A stretch of 64,000 nt of DNA from Tannerellaceae bacterium (GTDB lineage: Bacteria > Bacteroidota > Bacteroidia > Bacteroidales > Tannerellaceae): positions 1-64,000 of the forward strand of contig JAITGS010000116.1 in assembly GCA_031280435.1 (NCBI GenBank), given 5' to 3'. The notes beneath the pieces were generated by a model that searched no databases, was not told the origin of the DNA, and saw nothing but the letters and a program-made list of their open reading frames with translations. The position numbers were made by a program, and so were the translations under genes. Below, in pieces: positions 43,041-52,663 of the stretch. Within the stretch, counting starts at the first letter, position 1, and each line of letters starts with the position of its first letter.

Positions 43041-44396
43041 ATGAACTTTCCCCGTCAATTTACAGAAGCAGCAAAGGCCCTTTTGGGCAGTGAGTACGAT
43101 CGGTTTGAGGATGCCCTGCGGGACAGGCCTCCGACCGCCATCAGGCTGAACCCCCGGAAAGGCGCCGCTCCGCCGCCTGAGGCCGAGCCCGTGCCCTGGT
43201 GCTCAACGGGCTATTATTTGCCGGAGCGCCTTCGGTTTACTTTCGACCCCGCCTTTCATGCCGGAGCCTACTACGTGCAGGAGGCGGCATCCATGTTCGT
43301 TGCCCGGGCGGTGCAGGCGCGGGTAGAGGGCCCGGTCAGATGCCTCGACCTCTGCGCGGCGCCGGGTGGGAAGGCCACCCTGCTTAGCTCAGTCCTCCCG
43401 GAGGGAAGCCTGCTGCTTTGCAACGAGGCTATCCGAAGCCGCGTAGGAGCGCTGACGGAGAATATAACCAAGTGGGGGCATACAGGCTCTGTTGTCTGCA
43501 ATAACGATCCGGCCGAGCTGGGCAGGCTGGGGCCCTTCTTCGACATCATCCTTGCCGACATGCCCTGCTCCGGCGAAGGCATGTTCCGTAAGTATCCCAG
43601 GAGCATAGACTCGTGGAGCCCCGATGCCGTTCGCCTCTGCGCCGCCCGTCAGCGCAGGATCTTTGCCGACGCATGGGCGGCGCTGCGTCCCGGAGGCCTC
43701 TTCATATACAGCACATGCACCTTCAATGCGCAGGAGAATGAGGAGAACGTCCGCTTCTTCATGGAGGAAACCGGCTCCGAAGCCCTGCCTGTGCCTGTTG
43801 AGGACGGCTGGGGCATAAGCGGCAATCTGCGGTACGACTTCCCCGTCTATCGCTTCCTCCCTCACAGAACCCGCGGCGAGGGCTTCTTCCTTGCCATGCT
43901 GCGCAAGCCGGGCTCCGAGCCGCCTCTGCGGGTAGGGGCCCGTAAGCGCGAAAGGCGGCAGGCGGCCGTCCCTTCGCAGGCCGCAGGCCGTCTCATCAGC
44001 CCTGAGGATTTTGAGCTTGAGATGAAGGAGGGCACAGTGAGAGCCCTGCCGCGCGTCCATGCCGACGAGCTTGCCTTTCTTGCGAGCCGCCTGCGCATCT
44101 CTTCGGCCGGCATCTGCCTCGGAGAGCTCAGGGGGAAGGACTTTGCCCCGACGCAGGCCCTTGCGATGAGCACTGCCCTGAACCGCCGGGCATTCCCTGT
44201 CATAGAGGTCGACCGCGCCGTGGCCATAGCCTATCTCCGCAGGGAATCCCTACTGCTGCCGGACTGTCCTGCCGGATATGTTTTGCTGACTCACGGAGGC
44301 CAGGCCCTGGGATTCGGCAAGCAGCTCGGCTCGCGGCTCAACAACCTGTATCCTCCGGAATGGCGAATCAGGCAGGACAGGCCCGCGGAGGATTGA
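43041..44396 (+). CDS. RsmB/NOP family rRNA m5C methyltransferase (RsmF-like)
   Basis: CLDLCAAPGGKATLLSSVL, LADMPCSGEGMFRKYP, IYSTCTFNAQENEENV. Confidence 0.9.
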   Translation: MNFPRQFTEAAKALLGSEYDRFEDALRDRPPTAIRLNPRKGAAPPPEAEPVPWCSTGYYLPERLRFTFDPAFHAGAYYVQEAASMFVARAVQARVEGPVRCLDLCAAPGGKATLLSSVLPEGSLLLCNEAIRSRVGALTENITKWGHTGSVVCNNDPAELGRLGPFFDIILADMPCSGEGMFRKYPRSIDSWSPDAVRLCAARQRRIFADAWAALRPGGLFIYSTCTFNAQENEENVRFFMEETGSEALPVPVEDGWGISGNLRYDFPVYRFLPHRTRGEGFFLAMLRKPGSEPPLRVGARKRERRQAAVPSQAAGRLISPEDFELEMKEGTVRALPRVHADELAFLASRLRISSAGICLGELRGKDFAPTQALAMSTALNRRAFPVIEVDRAVAIAYLRRESLLLPDCPAGYVLLTHGGQALGFGKQLGSRLNNLYPPEWRIRQDRPAED

Positions 44397-44427
44397 TGCC
44401 GAAGTGGCTTCGACCGGCCGGCAGGGC

Positions 44428-44485
44428 AAAAAAAGATCCGCCTGAAGTCCTTTTTATTCGGAGGCTTCAGGCGGATCTTTTTTTT
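44428..44485. terminator. Bidirectional terminator between convergent genes
   Basis: AAAAAAAGATCCGCCTGAAG ... CTTCAGGCGGATCTTTTTTTT. Confidence 0.85.
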
Positions 44486-44528
44486 ACAGAGATGCCGTGC
44501 CGGTCGGCAGAGCCTTGGGCGAGGCTAC

Positions 44529-46163
44529 TTACTGGTTGGCGATGACCTCGTCTATCTTCAGGAAGGCCTTCACGGTGGCTGCGCTTGCATCGTTTGCGGC
44601 GCCAAGTTGCCTTGCTCCCATCATGAAGGTCAGGATGTAGGCCGTCTGGCTGCTTGCTTCGTAGGAAATCCACATATAGGAGCGATGCTCCGGAGCGCTG
44701 CTATAATAGACGTCAGGGTCTCCCCAGGCTGCGTCATTGCCGGAGGATTGCTCCACGGTAGAAGCGCTGTTGCCCTGATTCGCCTGACTGTTATTATTTC
44801 CGCTCCATTTACCCGTCTGCAATATGAGCGAGTTATTTGAAAGCCCGTCTACGGCGCTAGTCCATCCGAAGACCGAACTCCACATTATTGTTTGCTCTAT
44901 TGATGTATTGTTCCGTATCTGCAAGTCGGCATTTGCCAGATTCTGCCCGTTGCGAATAAATACGCGGACGGAGAATTTGCCGTCAGGCGTAGTAACGAAC
45001 CGGTGGTATCCGTTTGCTCCATCGCTGGTTTTGAGCAGCGGGCCTACGGTGGCTTTGGTTCGGACGGTGGCGTCTACATTGTCGCCTACCGTCACGGCGC
45101 ATACCGAGCCTGCATTGAAAGGCACCAGGGCTTTCGCCAGCAGTATGGTAGTAGCGGTGGGCGAGGTCACGGTGGGGGTGCCGGTTACGCTGAATACCAG
45201 CTCGCCGTTGCCGTTCTCCAGCCGGCCGTCCTGCAGGCGGAAGGTGAGTCCGTTGGCGGTTATGCTGGCACCTCCGGTGTAGCGTCCGCCGTTGCCTCCG
45301 GTGTATGGCACCCGCAGAAGTCCCGAATAAGCTATGCCGCTGGTATACTGCGCCGGCGACAGTATGGCGGAGCCGCAATTGAAGGAGGTGAAGCTGGGCT
45401 GTATGGCAACGTTGTTGTCCATCGTTTTCCATTCGCTGCCGTTCCAGAAGAGGAAGCCCTCAACGGAGTAGGATGCATGCTTGCCTGTGTTGTAAACCAT
45501 GAGGCCTGGCTCCGGATTGGGCACGGTGGTGCGGTCGGTTCGGCTCGAGAGCGTCACCTTGGGCAGCATGAAGCCCTTATTGGATGAGGCCACCTTGAGC
45601 AATGTCGACGAGCCGGCCACGGCGCCTATCCTCACCGAGTCGACGCCGTTCACGAACGACAGGGCGTAGGGCTGCGCGGGCGTTCCGGTGGCTACAACCG
45701 TATTGGCGCCGAGGACGCCGCCAAGGCCTATTTCGCCTGCCGAGGCATTGTAGAGCCCGTTCACTCCCGTGGCGCCGCCCATAGTGGTCCAGGCCTGGCC
45801 CGTCCACACGTAGATGCCTTCGACAAAAGGCGCCGTAGTGTTAACATTATAAACCGTCAGGCCGGCATGCTGAGCGTCGAGCGCAGCCTTGTTCTGGCTG
45901 TAAGCCGCCGTGGCCCCCGACGTCGGCTGGTCGGGGTTGGTCAGGAACATGGGATAGAGGTTGCTTGTACTTGAGAGGAACACCCTTGGCAGGCTGAGCC
46001 CTCCGAATGCATTGCGGCCCTTGGTTTGTACGCCGTCCACTTCCTTAATCTGCAATAAAGCTCCGGGCTGAGGCGGTTCGGACGAACCTACCGTCACCTG
46101 CGAATATGCGCTGAGGCATATTAACGCGAAAACTGCTGTTGTGAAAACTACTTTAGGATTCAT
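44529..46163 (-). CDS. Secreted/cell-surface protein with repeated LTVYNxN...G(I/F)xxWxGxxW modules
   Basis: Signal peptide; GLTVYNVNTTAPFVEGIYVWTGQAW and GLMVYNTGKHASYSVEGFLFWNGSEW. Confidence 0.6.
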   Translation of the reverse strand: MNPKVVFTTAVFALICLSAYSQVTVGSSEPPQPGALLQIKEVDGVQTKGRNAFGGLSLPRVFLSSTSNLYPMFLTNPDQPTSGATAAYSQNKAALDAQHAGLTVYNVNTTAPFVEGIYVWTGQAWTTMGGATGVNGLYNASAGEIGLGGVLGANTVVATGTPAQPYALSFVNGVDSVRIGAVAGSSTLLKVASSNKGFMLPKVTLSSRTDRTTVPNPEPGLMVYNTGKHASYSVEGFLFWNGSEWKTMDNNVAIQPSFTSFNCGSAILSPAQYTSGIAYSGLLRVPYTGGNGGRYTGGASITANGLTFRLQDGRLENGNGELVFSVTGTPTVTSPTATTILLAKALVPFNAGSVCAVTVGDNVDATVRTKATVGPLLKTSDGANGYHRFVTTPDGKFSVRVFIRNGQNLANADLQIRNNTSIEQTIMWSSVFGWTSAVDGLSNNSLILQTGKWSGNNNSQANQGNSASTVEQSSGNDAAWGDPDVYYSSAPEHRSYMWISYEASSQTAYILTFMMGARQLGAANDASAATVKAFLKIDEVIANQ

Positions 46164-46401
46164 TGAATTTGTACTGATTGGTATTTATTAATACGTTTAT
46201 TTGATAGTGATGCAAAGATATAAGTCTTATCTTTTCGAACAAAAAGCTTTTTACAAATTGGTAACACAAAGATGAAAATCGCCAAGCATTTGGGCTGAGA
46301 TAACGATATTCGAGCCTTCAGGCTGCCGCGCCTGTCGTTTTTTTGGGGGGATGAGGGGGGCGAAAAAAATAATGCCCGCCTGCCCATACGGCCTGCGATA
46401 T

Positions 46402-46429
46402 GTAGAGACGCGATGCATCGCGTCTCTAC
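46402..46429. repeat. 28-bp perfect palindrome GTAGAGACGCGATGCATCGCGTCTCTAC
   Basis: Directly visible. Confidence 0.9.
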
Positions 46430-46479
46430 GCACGACGCCCCGCATCGCCCCCGCACAACCCCCTCCGCCCGCGCCTGTG

Positions 46480-46509
46480 TTTGTTTCGGAAGGATAATAC
46501 CTATATTTG
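46480..46509 (+). promoter_or_regulatory. Bacteroidota promoter (TTTG-N18-TATATTTG) for pyrH
   Basis: -33 TTTG at 46480, -7 TATATTTG at 46502; pyrH ATG at 46545. Confidence 0.6.
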
Positions 46510-46544
46510 CCCAGATTCATTACTAACAAATTTTCCCGAATATC

Positions 46545-47255
46545 ATGTACAAAAGAATACTTCTTAAACTTAGCGGAGAATCTCTGGCGGGCTCGAAGGG
46601 GCAGGGGATTGATGAACAGCGGCTGGCGGAATATGCGATGCAGATTCGCGAGCTCGTGGAGGACATGGGCGTTGAAGTGAGCGTCGTAATAGGCGGCGGC
46701 AACTTTTTCCGCGGACTGAGCGGCGCCGGCAAGGGCTTCGACCGCGTCCGGGGCGATCAGATGGGCATGCTGGCTACCGCCATGAACAGCCTCGCCCTCT
46801 GCTCGGCGCTCGAGAACATTGGCGCTAAGGCCAAGGCCCTCACCGCCGTGCGAATGGAGCCAATAGGCGAGTTCTACAACAAATGGAGGGCCATTGAGCT
46901 GATGAGGCGGCAGTACGTCGTGGTACTGGCATGCGGAACAGGGAACCCCTTCTTCACAACCGACAGCGGTGCGGCCCTGCGGGGAGTGGAGCTCGAAGCC
47001 GACGCCATGCTCAAAGGAACGCGAGTGGACGGCATCTACACCGCCGACCCCGAAAAAGATCCGACAGCCGTGCGCTTCGACCGCATCTCCTTCGACGAGC
47101 TTTATCGCCGGGGCCTCAAGGTGATGGACCTCACGGCCGTCACCCTCTGCCGCGAAAACAACCTCCCCGTGCAGGTCTTCCGCATGGACGAGCCCGGCAA
47201 CCTTCGCAGGCTCATCGAAGGCCAACCCATAGGCACACTCGTCTCAAACTCGTAA
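46545..47255 (+). CDS. pyrH: UMP kinase
   Basis: YKRILLKLSGESLAG, VIGGGNFFRG, GTGNPFFTTDSGAALRG. Confidence 0.96.
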   Translation: MYKRILLKLSGESLAGSKGQGIDEQRLAEYAMQIRELVEDMGVEVSVVIGGGNFFRGLSGAGKGFDRVRGDQMGMLATAMNSLALCSALENIGAKAKALTAVRMEPIGEFYNKWRAIELMRRQYVVVLACGTGNPFFTTDSGAALRGVELEADAMLKGTRVDGIYTADPEKDPTAVRFDRISFDELYRRGLKVMDLTAVTLCRENNLPVQVFRMDEPGNLRRLIEGQPIGTLVSNS

Positions 47256-47394
47256 AGAATGATTCATTTTTAAAGAAATCTGCTATCTTCGCGATCGGAA
47301 TTAGATATTCCGGCGCCTGAACCGACCATGGAGGGCCGCATAATAAAACAAGCGATCATTGAAAACAGATTTGGAGGCCAAAAGTCCGGTAATC

Positions 47395-47715
47395 GAGGGC
47401 CAGATACACGAATATCCGGGGCCGGATCTCCGGACAGGAAGCCGGATACACGAATATCCGGGGCCGGATCTCCGGACAGGAGGCCGGATACACGAATATC
47501 CGGGGCCGGATCTCCGGACAGGAAGCCGGATACACGTGTATCCGGGGCCGGATCTCCGGACAGGAGGCCGGATACACGAATATCCGGGGCCGGATCTGCA
47601 GACAGGAAGCCGGATACACGAATATCCGGGGCCGGATCTCCGGACAGGAAGCCGGATACACGAATATCCGGGGCCGGATCTGCAGACAGGAAGCCGGATA
47701 CACGTGTATCCGGGG
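47395..47715. repeat. Tandem array A8, exact 42-bp period, 8 units, same core as A5 with a different linker
   Basis: Core starts at 47401, 47443, 47485, 47527, 47569, 47611, 47653, 47695. Confidence 0.96.
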
Positions 47716-47773
47716 CAAAAAAGGGACATTTTATTTAATAACATATTGTATTACTTCCCAAAAAGATAAAAAG

Positions 47774-48634
47774 ATGAAAAAGATTACAAATTACTCAGTC
47801 CTATTGAACCATACTCGCATAGACGAGTTTGACGAATGCTGCCGGCTGCTCGACACGCGGCTCGGAGCCCTGCTGCCCGCCGCACAGGACACCATCCTCA
47901 ACACGTTTTACACGCCCTTCCACACAAACTACCAGAAGGAAGAAGCCATCATGAAGCCCATCCTGGCATCGCCCCTCACACCCGTGCTGGAGCATGTAGA
48001 CCGCGAACGCAAAATCGAAGTGAACGCCATTTGCCACACTATCGAGACAAACTCCAAGAACGAATTTGAGCCCGACCGCAAAGCCGCCGCCCTCAACCTC
48101 ATCCCCGCCGTACATGCTTACAGAGGCATAGGACACCGCACACTCACGGGCACAACAAGCTACGAGCGCAACTTCATCTACGATGTGACGCAGCCCGAAC
48201 ACGCAGCCGACGTTGCCACCCTCGGACTTGCCGCACAGCTCACGCGCGCCGAAAGCCTCAACCAGCAGTTCGAAGACTACCTCCTCGAGCGAGAACACAA
48301 GTGGCAGGCACAGCATCCCGGATCCCTCAAACCGCTCAGGCGCGAAATAAGCATGGACTTCCGCAACCTGGCCGAATGTACCAACCTGCACTACCTTGCC
48401 ACGGTGCTCAACGGCGCACCGAGCGCAGCCATCGAAGCCATCATAGACGAGGTAAACGACATCTTCCGGCCCTTCCGGCGCTCGCTCGCCCACCGCGGAG
48501 TGCACGGGACATCGGACTCCGACGATTATCAGAACCCGGAGAACAGCCTCCCCGAATACGACGGGCCTCTGCAAGCGCCGGACGGCAACCCCCACGTGCT
48601 CGACCCCAACGAGCATCCCGCCATGGGCGAATAA
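47774..48634 (+). CDS. DUF6261-like family protein (copy 2)
   Basis: C-terminal tail HVLDPNEHPAMGE shared with 11358..12278; similar size and helical character. Confidence 0.6.
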   Translation: MKKITNYSVLLNHTRIDEFDECCRLLDTRLGALLPAAQDTILNTFYTPFHTNYQKEEAIMKPILASPLTPVLEHVDRERKIEVNAICHTIETNSKNEFEPDRKAAALNLIPAVHAYRGIGHRTLTGTTSYERNFIYDVTQPEHAADVATLGLAAQLTRAESLNQQFEDYLLEREHKWQAQHPGSLKPLRREISMDFRNLAECTNLHYLATVLNGAPSAAIEAIIDEVNDIFRPFRRSLAHRGVHGTSDSDDYQNPENSLPEYDGPLQAPDGNPHVLDPNEHPAMGE

Positions 48635-48690
48635 AAGGCCCTTCGGCCAACTTTTCCGATGATGAATGAAGAATGATGAATTGAGAGGTT

Positions 48691-48759
48691 GAACCGGATT
48701 TGCATTGTAGGGGTTCAAAATTTTTTGAACCCCTACTTGATAATAAGCCCATCCGGTTC
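48691..48759. repeat. Nested inverted repeat (miniature element/terminator-like)
   Basis: GAACCGGAT...ATCCGGTTC outer arms; GTAGGGGTTCAAAA-TT-TTTTGAACCCCTAC inner hairpin. Confidence 0.75.
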
Positions 48760-48814
48760 GCAACATTTTTATTTATAATTAATCGTAGCAAAACTCCACC
48801 AACATTTTTTTACC

Positions 48815-49570
48815 ATGAACAAAACAACAAGCCCCATTTATCGCCTCCTGCCCTATATCCTCAGCGCCCTGCTGCTGCCGGCATCCCTCACCGCCCAAAC
48901 CGACATCACCGCCTTAACAGAGCTTGGCTGCACCCACAATAAACTGACAAAGCTGGATGTATCGGCGCTTAACAAGTTAACAGAGCTTCGGTGCGAAAGC
49001 AACAAACTGACGGAGCTTGATGTTTCGATGCTTAACAAGCTCGAGACGCTTAATTGCCGCAGCAATCAACTGACAGCACTTAACCTGGCAGGCTTGCCTG
49101 TAACATATTTTTCAGGCGACAGCCAGGCCCCGAAGATCGCCATGACCCGGAACGGCACAGGCGGGAAGTACGAGGCCCTCATAGCCCTGAACAGTCCCAG
49201 CTTCACGAACAAAGGCCTCGCCTACGCCAACGGCAAGCTGACGGCCTCCGGCACCTCCATAGACACCACAAGCTTCAGCGTAGAAACCGGACTTGCCGGC
49301 AAAAAGCTCGAGGGACGCCTCTACCTCACCTACGGAACAGGCTCGGCCAACGAAGCCGTCGCCCGCCCGCCCCTCAAAGCCGTAGCCGAAGGCGGAGCCC
49401 TCCTCGTCAGCGGCCTCAGACCGGGCGACGACCTGCGCGTCTACAACCTCCACGGTACACATATATATAATATAGCGGCAGTAGCAGCCGAGCAACTGCG
49501 CCTCGACCTCCCCCGCGGCATTTACATCATAGCCTCCGGCAACCGAAGGCTCAAAGCCGTGGCCAAATAG
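48815..49570 (+). CDS. Leucine-rich-repeat secreted protein
   Basis: LTKLDVSALNKLTELRCESNKLTELDVSMLNKLETLNCRSNQLTALNLAG. Confidence 0.75.
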   Translation: MNKTTSPIYRLLPYILSALLLPASLTAQTDITALTELGCTHNKLTKLDVSALNKLTELRCESNKLTELDVSMLNKLETLNCRSNQLTALNLAGLPVTYFSGDSQAPKIAMTRNGTGGKYEALIALNSPSFTNKGLAYANGKLTASGTSIDTTSFSVETGLAGKKLEGRLYLTYGTGSANEAVARPPLKAVAEGGALLVSGLRPGDDLRVYNLHGTHIYNIAAVAAEQLRLDLPRGIYIIASGNRRLKAVAK

Positions 49571-49626
49571 CCGGCGGCTCTGCACAAGCATCTCATTCAT
49601 CATCCATAAATTATATACACAAGAAA

Positions 49627-50364
49627 GTGACAAGAACAATAGAAATTTGCGCCGACTCGGTTTACAGCTGCATTGAGGCCGAGGCAGGCGGAGCACATCG
49701 AGTAGAGCTCTGCGCGGCTATCCCCGAAGGCGGAACCACTCCGAGCTACGGCGAGATAAGGCTGGCCCGCGAGCTGGCATCACTGAGGATACACGTTATT
49801 ATACGTCCGCGGGGAGGCGACTTCCTCTACTCCCAAAGCGAGGCGCAGGCCATGCTGTACGACATGGAGGCGGCCGTGAGCTTAGGCGTCGACGGCTTTG
49901 CGCTGGGATGCCTCCTGCCCGACGGCGAGATTGACGCGGCCCTGCTGAGGAAGCTCGTGAAGGCAGCCGGGCCCCTGGCCGTCACCTTCCACCGCGCCTT
50001 CGACGTATGCCGCGATCCCTTCCGGGCCCTCGAGCAGATTATAGACTGCGGATGCAGCCGCATACTCACCTCCGGGCAGGCCTCCGACGCCGTGCGGGGC
50101 ATCCCCCTCATAGCCGAGCTCGTCCGCCGGGCCGCCGGCCGCATCATCATCATGCCCGGATGCGGCGTCCGCGAGCAAAACATAGCCCGCATAGAAGCCG
50201 AGACCGGCGCCGTAGAGTTCCATACATCCGCCCGAAGCCTGAGGCCGAGCCGCATGGAGTATCGCAATCCCGAGGCGCCCATGAGCAGCCCCGGCATACC
50301 GGAGTTCGACAGGCCCGTCACAGACCGCGAGCTCGTGGCCAAGTATCTCAAACAATCATTATAA
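49627..50364 (+). CDS. cutC: CutC family copper homeostasis protein
   Basis: EICADSVYSCIEAEAGGAHRVELCAAIPEGGTTPSYG; MPGCGVREQNIARI; GTG start. Confidence 0.93.
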   Translation: MTRTIEICADSVYSCIEAEAGGAHRVELCAAIPEGGTTPSYGEIRLARELASLRIHVIIRPRGGDFLYSQSEAQAMLYDMEAAVSLGVDGFALGCLLPDGEIDAALLRKLVKAAGPLAVTFHRAFDVCRDPFRALEQIIDCGCSRILTSGQASDAVRGIPLIAELVRRAAGRIIIMPGCGVREQNIARIEAETGAVEFHTSARSLRPSRMEYRNPEAPMSSPGIPEFDRPVTDRELVAKYLKQSL

Positions 50365-50379
50365 AACAAAAGGTTCTTT

Positions 50380-52659
50380 ATGGCAATAAGAAACATCCGG
50401 GCGAAGGCCTTGTGCCTGATGCTCGCGCTTACCGTATGGTCCATGCAAGCGCAGGAGAGGAGATTCACCGTCAGCGGCAACATACGCGACGAAGTGAATG
50501 GTGAGGATATGATAGGCGCAGCCGTCATGATTAAAGGCGAGCGCAGCGGCGCGGTGACAAACGCCTACGGCTTCTATTCCGTTAGCCTGCCTGCGGGACG
50601 GCATGTGCTGCTGGTGTCGTATGTAGGCTATGCAGCGAAGGAGATAGCCGTAGACCTCTCGGCCGACCGCCGCCTCAACATCAGCCTGCGGCCCAACGTA
50701 CAGGAGCTGGGCGAGGTGGTGGTGGCAGCCGACGGCCTCAACGCCAATGTGGCCAAGGCCGAGATGAGCGTCGAGAAGCTGTCGGCGGCGACTATCAAGT
50801 CCGTGCCCGCGCTTATGGGCGAGGTCGATGTTATCAAGGCCATACAGCTGCTGCCGGGAGTGCAGTCCACCTCCGAGGGCACCTCCGGCTTCAGCGTCAG
50901 AGGCGGAGGATACGACCAGAACCTCATACTGCTCGACGAGGCCGCCGTGTACAGCGCATCGCACCTCATGGGCTTCTTCTCCGTCTTCAACAATGATGCC
51001 GTAAAGGACGTGACGCTCTACAAGGGAGACATACCCGCCTCGAACGGCGGACGCCTCGCCTCGCTGCTCGACATCAGAACCAAGGACGGCAACAGCCGGA
51101 GGTTCGCTGCAACCGGAGGAATAGGGCTAATCTCCAGCCGTCTCACACTGGAGGGGCCTCTCTCGCCCAAGGTCTCCGCAATAGTGTCGGGAAGGCGAAC
51201 CTATGCCGACATGTTCCTTGCGCTGGCCGACGACGAGCGCATGAGGCAGTCCATACTCTACTTCTACGACATGAACGCCAAGATTAACTACCGCATTGAC
51301 GACAACAACCGCCTCTTCCTGGCAGGATACTTCGGACGCGACAAGCTCGGCATGTCGCTCGCCGGAATGGACTTCGGCAACAAGACAGTCACCGCCCGCT
51401 GGAACCATATCTTCTCCCCAAAGCTCTTCTCCAACTTCAGCCTCATAGGCAGCATGTACGACTACTACATCAAGATGGAGCTCAACGAGCAGGTGGGACA
51501 GGAGCTCAAGTCCGGCCTCGACGACTACGGCTTCAAGGCCGACTTCAGCTACTCCCCCAGCCCCGCGCACCACATCAGGTTCGGATACCACTTCACCCAC
51601 CACAGCTTCCGCCCCGGCGAGGGAGGAGGCACGGGCGAGGAATCCGTCGTAGGGCGCATCAAGTTTGCCGATCAGTTCGCCATGGAGAACGTGCTCTACT
51701 TAGCCAACGAAACCAACGCAGGCGACCACCTCAAGCTCAAGTACGGCCTGCGGTACACCGCCTTCAGCAACCTCGATAAGGGCAGGGTCATCAACAACCG
51801 GCAGCAGTTTGAGCCCCGCGCAGGCGCCACCTATATCTTCAACGACCTGCACTCGGTGAAGGCAAGCTACTCCAGAACCGCGCAGTTCGTACAGCTGGCC
51901 TCCAACTCCACGTCGGGCTCCATACTCTCGCTGTGGTTCCCCTCGTCGGCCTACGTGAAGCCGCAGAAGTGCGACCAGTATGCCCTCGGATACTTCCGCA
52001 ACATGGCCGAGAACCGCTACGAGCTCTCGGCCGAGATATACTACAAAGACATGACCGACGTGGTGGACTTCCGCGACCATGCACAGCTGCTGCTGAACGA
52101 CAACCTGGAAGAAGAGCTGCTCTTCGGCCGCGGATACTCCTACGGCCTCGAGCTGATGCTGCGCAAGACAAGCGGGCCCTTCAGCGGCTGGATCAGCTAC
52201 ACCTTCGCCAGGGGAATGAGGCAAATCAACGGCATCAACAACAACCTGTGGTACCGCTCGCCCTACGACAAGCCACACAACATCTCGATAGTAGCCTCCT
52301 ACGACCTCGCCGAACGCATATCGCTTTCGGCCAACTGGGTCTACGCCGACGGCTCGCCCGTAACCTATCCCACCGGCCGGTATCAGATAGAAGGCGAGTA
52401 CGTACCCATATATTCCGGCCGAAACGAGTATCGCTACCCGGCCTATCACCGCCTCGACCTCTCCGCCGTGTGGCGCCTCTCATCGCCCGGCAGCCGCCTG
52501 AAGCACGAGCTTAACCTCTCCCTCTACAATGCATACGGGAGGAAGAACGCCTGGATAATACACTTCAGGCCCGAAGACGACCGCCCCAATGTTATGTATG
52601 CCGAAAAAATATACCTCTTCACCTTCGTACCATCAATCACATGGAACTTTAGCTTTTAA
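50380..52659 (+). CDS. TonB-dependent receptor with carboxypeptidase-regulatory-like N-terminus
   Basis: GAAVMIKGERSGAVTNAYGFYSVSLPAG; LLPGVQSTSEGTSGFSVRGGGYDQNLILLDEAAVY. Confidence 0.92.
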   Translation: MAIRNIRAKALCLMLALTVWSMQAQERRFTVSGNIRDEVNGEDMIGAAVMIKGERSGAVTNAYGFYSVSLPAGRHVLLVSYVGYAAKEIAVDLSADRRLNISLRPNVQELGEVVVAADGLNANVAKAEMSVEKLSAATIKSVPALMGEVDVIKAIQLLPGVQSTSEGTSGFSVRGGGYDQNLILLDEAAVYSASHLMGFFSVFNNDAVKDVTLYKGDIPASNGGRLASLLDIRTKDGNSRRFAATGGIGLISSRLTLEGPLSPKVSAIVSGRRTYADMFLALADDERMRQSILYFYDMNAKINYRIDDNNRLFLAGYFGRDKLGMSLAGMDFGNKTVTARWNHIFSPKLFSNFSLIGSMYDYYIKMELNEQVGQELKSGLDDYGFKADFSYSPSPAHHIRFGYHFTHHSFRPGEGGGTGEESVVGRIKFADQFAMENVLYLANETNAGDHLKLKYGLRYTAFSNLDKGRVINNRQQFEPRAGATYIFNDLHSVKASYSRTAQFVQLASNSTSGSILSLWFPSSAYVKPQKCDQYALGYFRNMAENRYELSAEIYYKDMTDVVDFRDHAQLLLNDNLEEELLFGRGYSYGLELMLRKTSGPFSGWISYTFARGMRQINGINNNLWYRSPYDKPHNISIVASYDLAERISLSANWVYADGSPVTYPTGRYQIEGEYVPIYSGRNEYRYPAYHRLDLSAVWRLSSPGSRLKHELNLSLYNAYGRKNAWIIHFRPEDDRPNVMYAEKIYLFTFVPSITWNFSF

Positions 52660-52663
52660 AGAT

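Noticed and set aside
47301-47769. ORFs of 147, 136, 120 and 136 aa in array A8
   Set aside because: Same artefact of a 42-bp stop-free repeat
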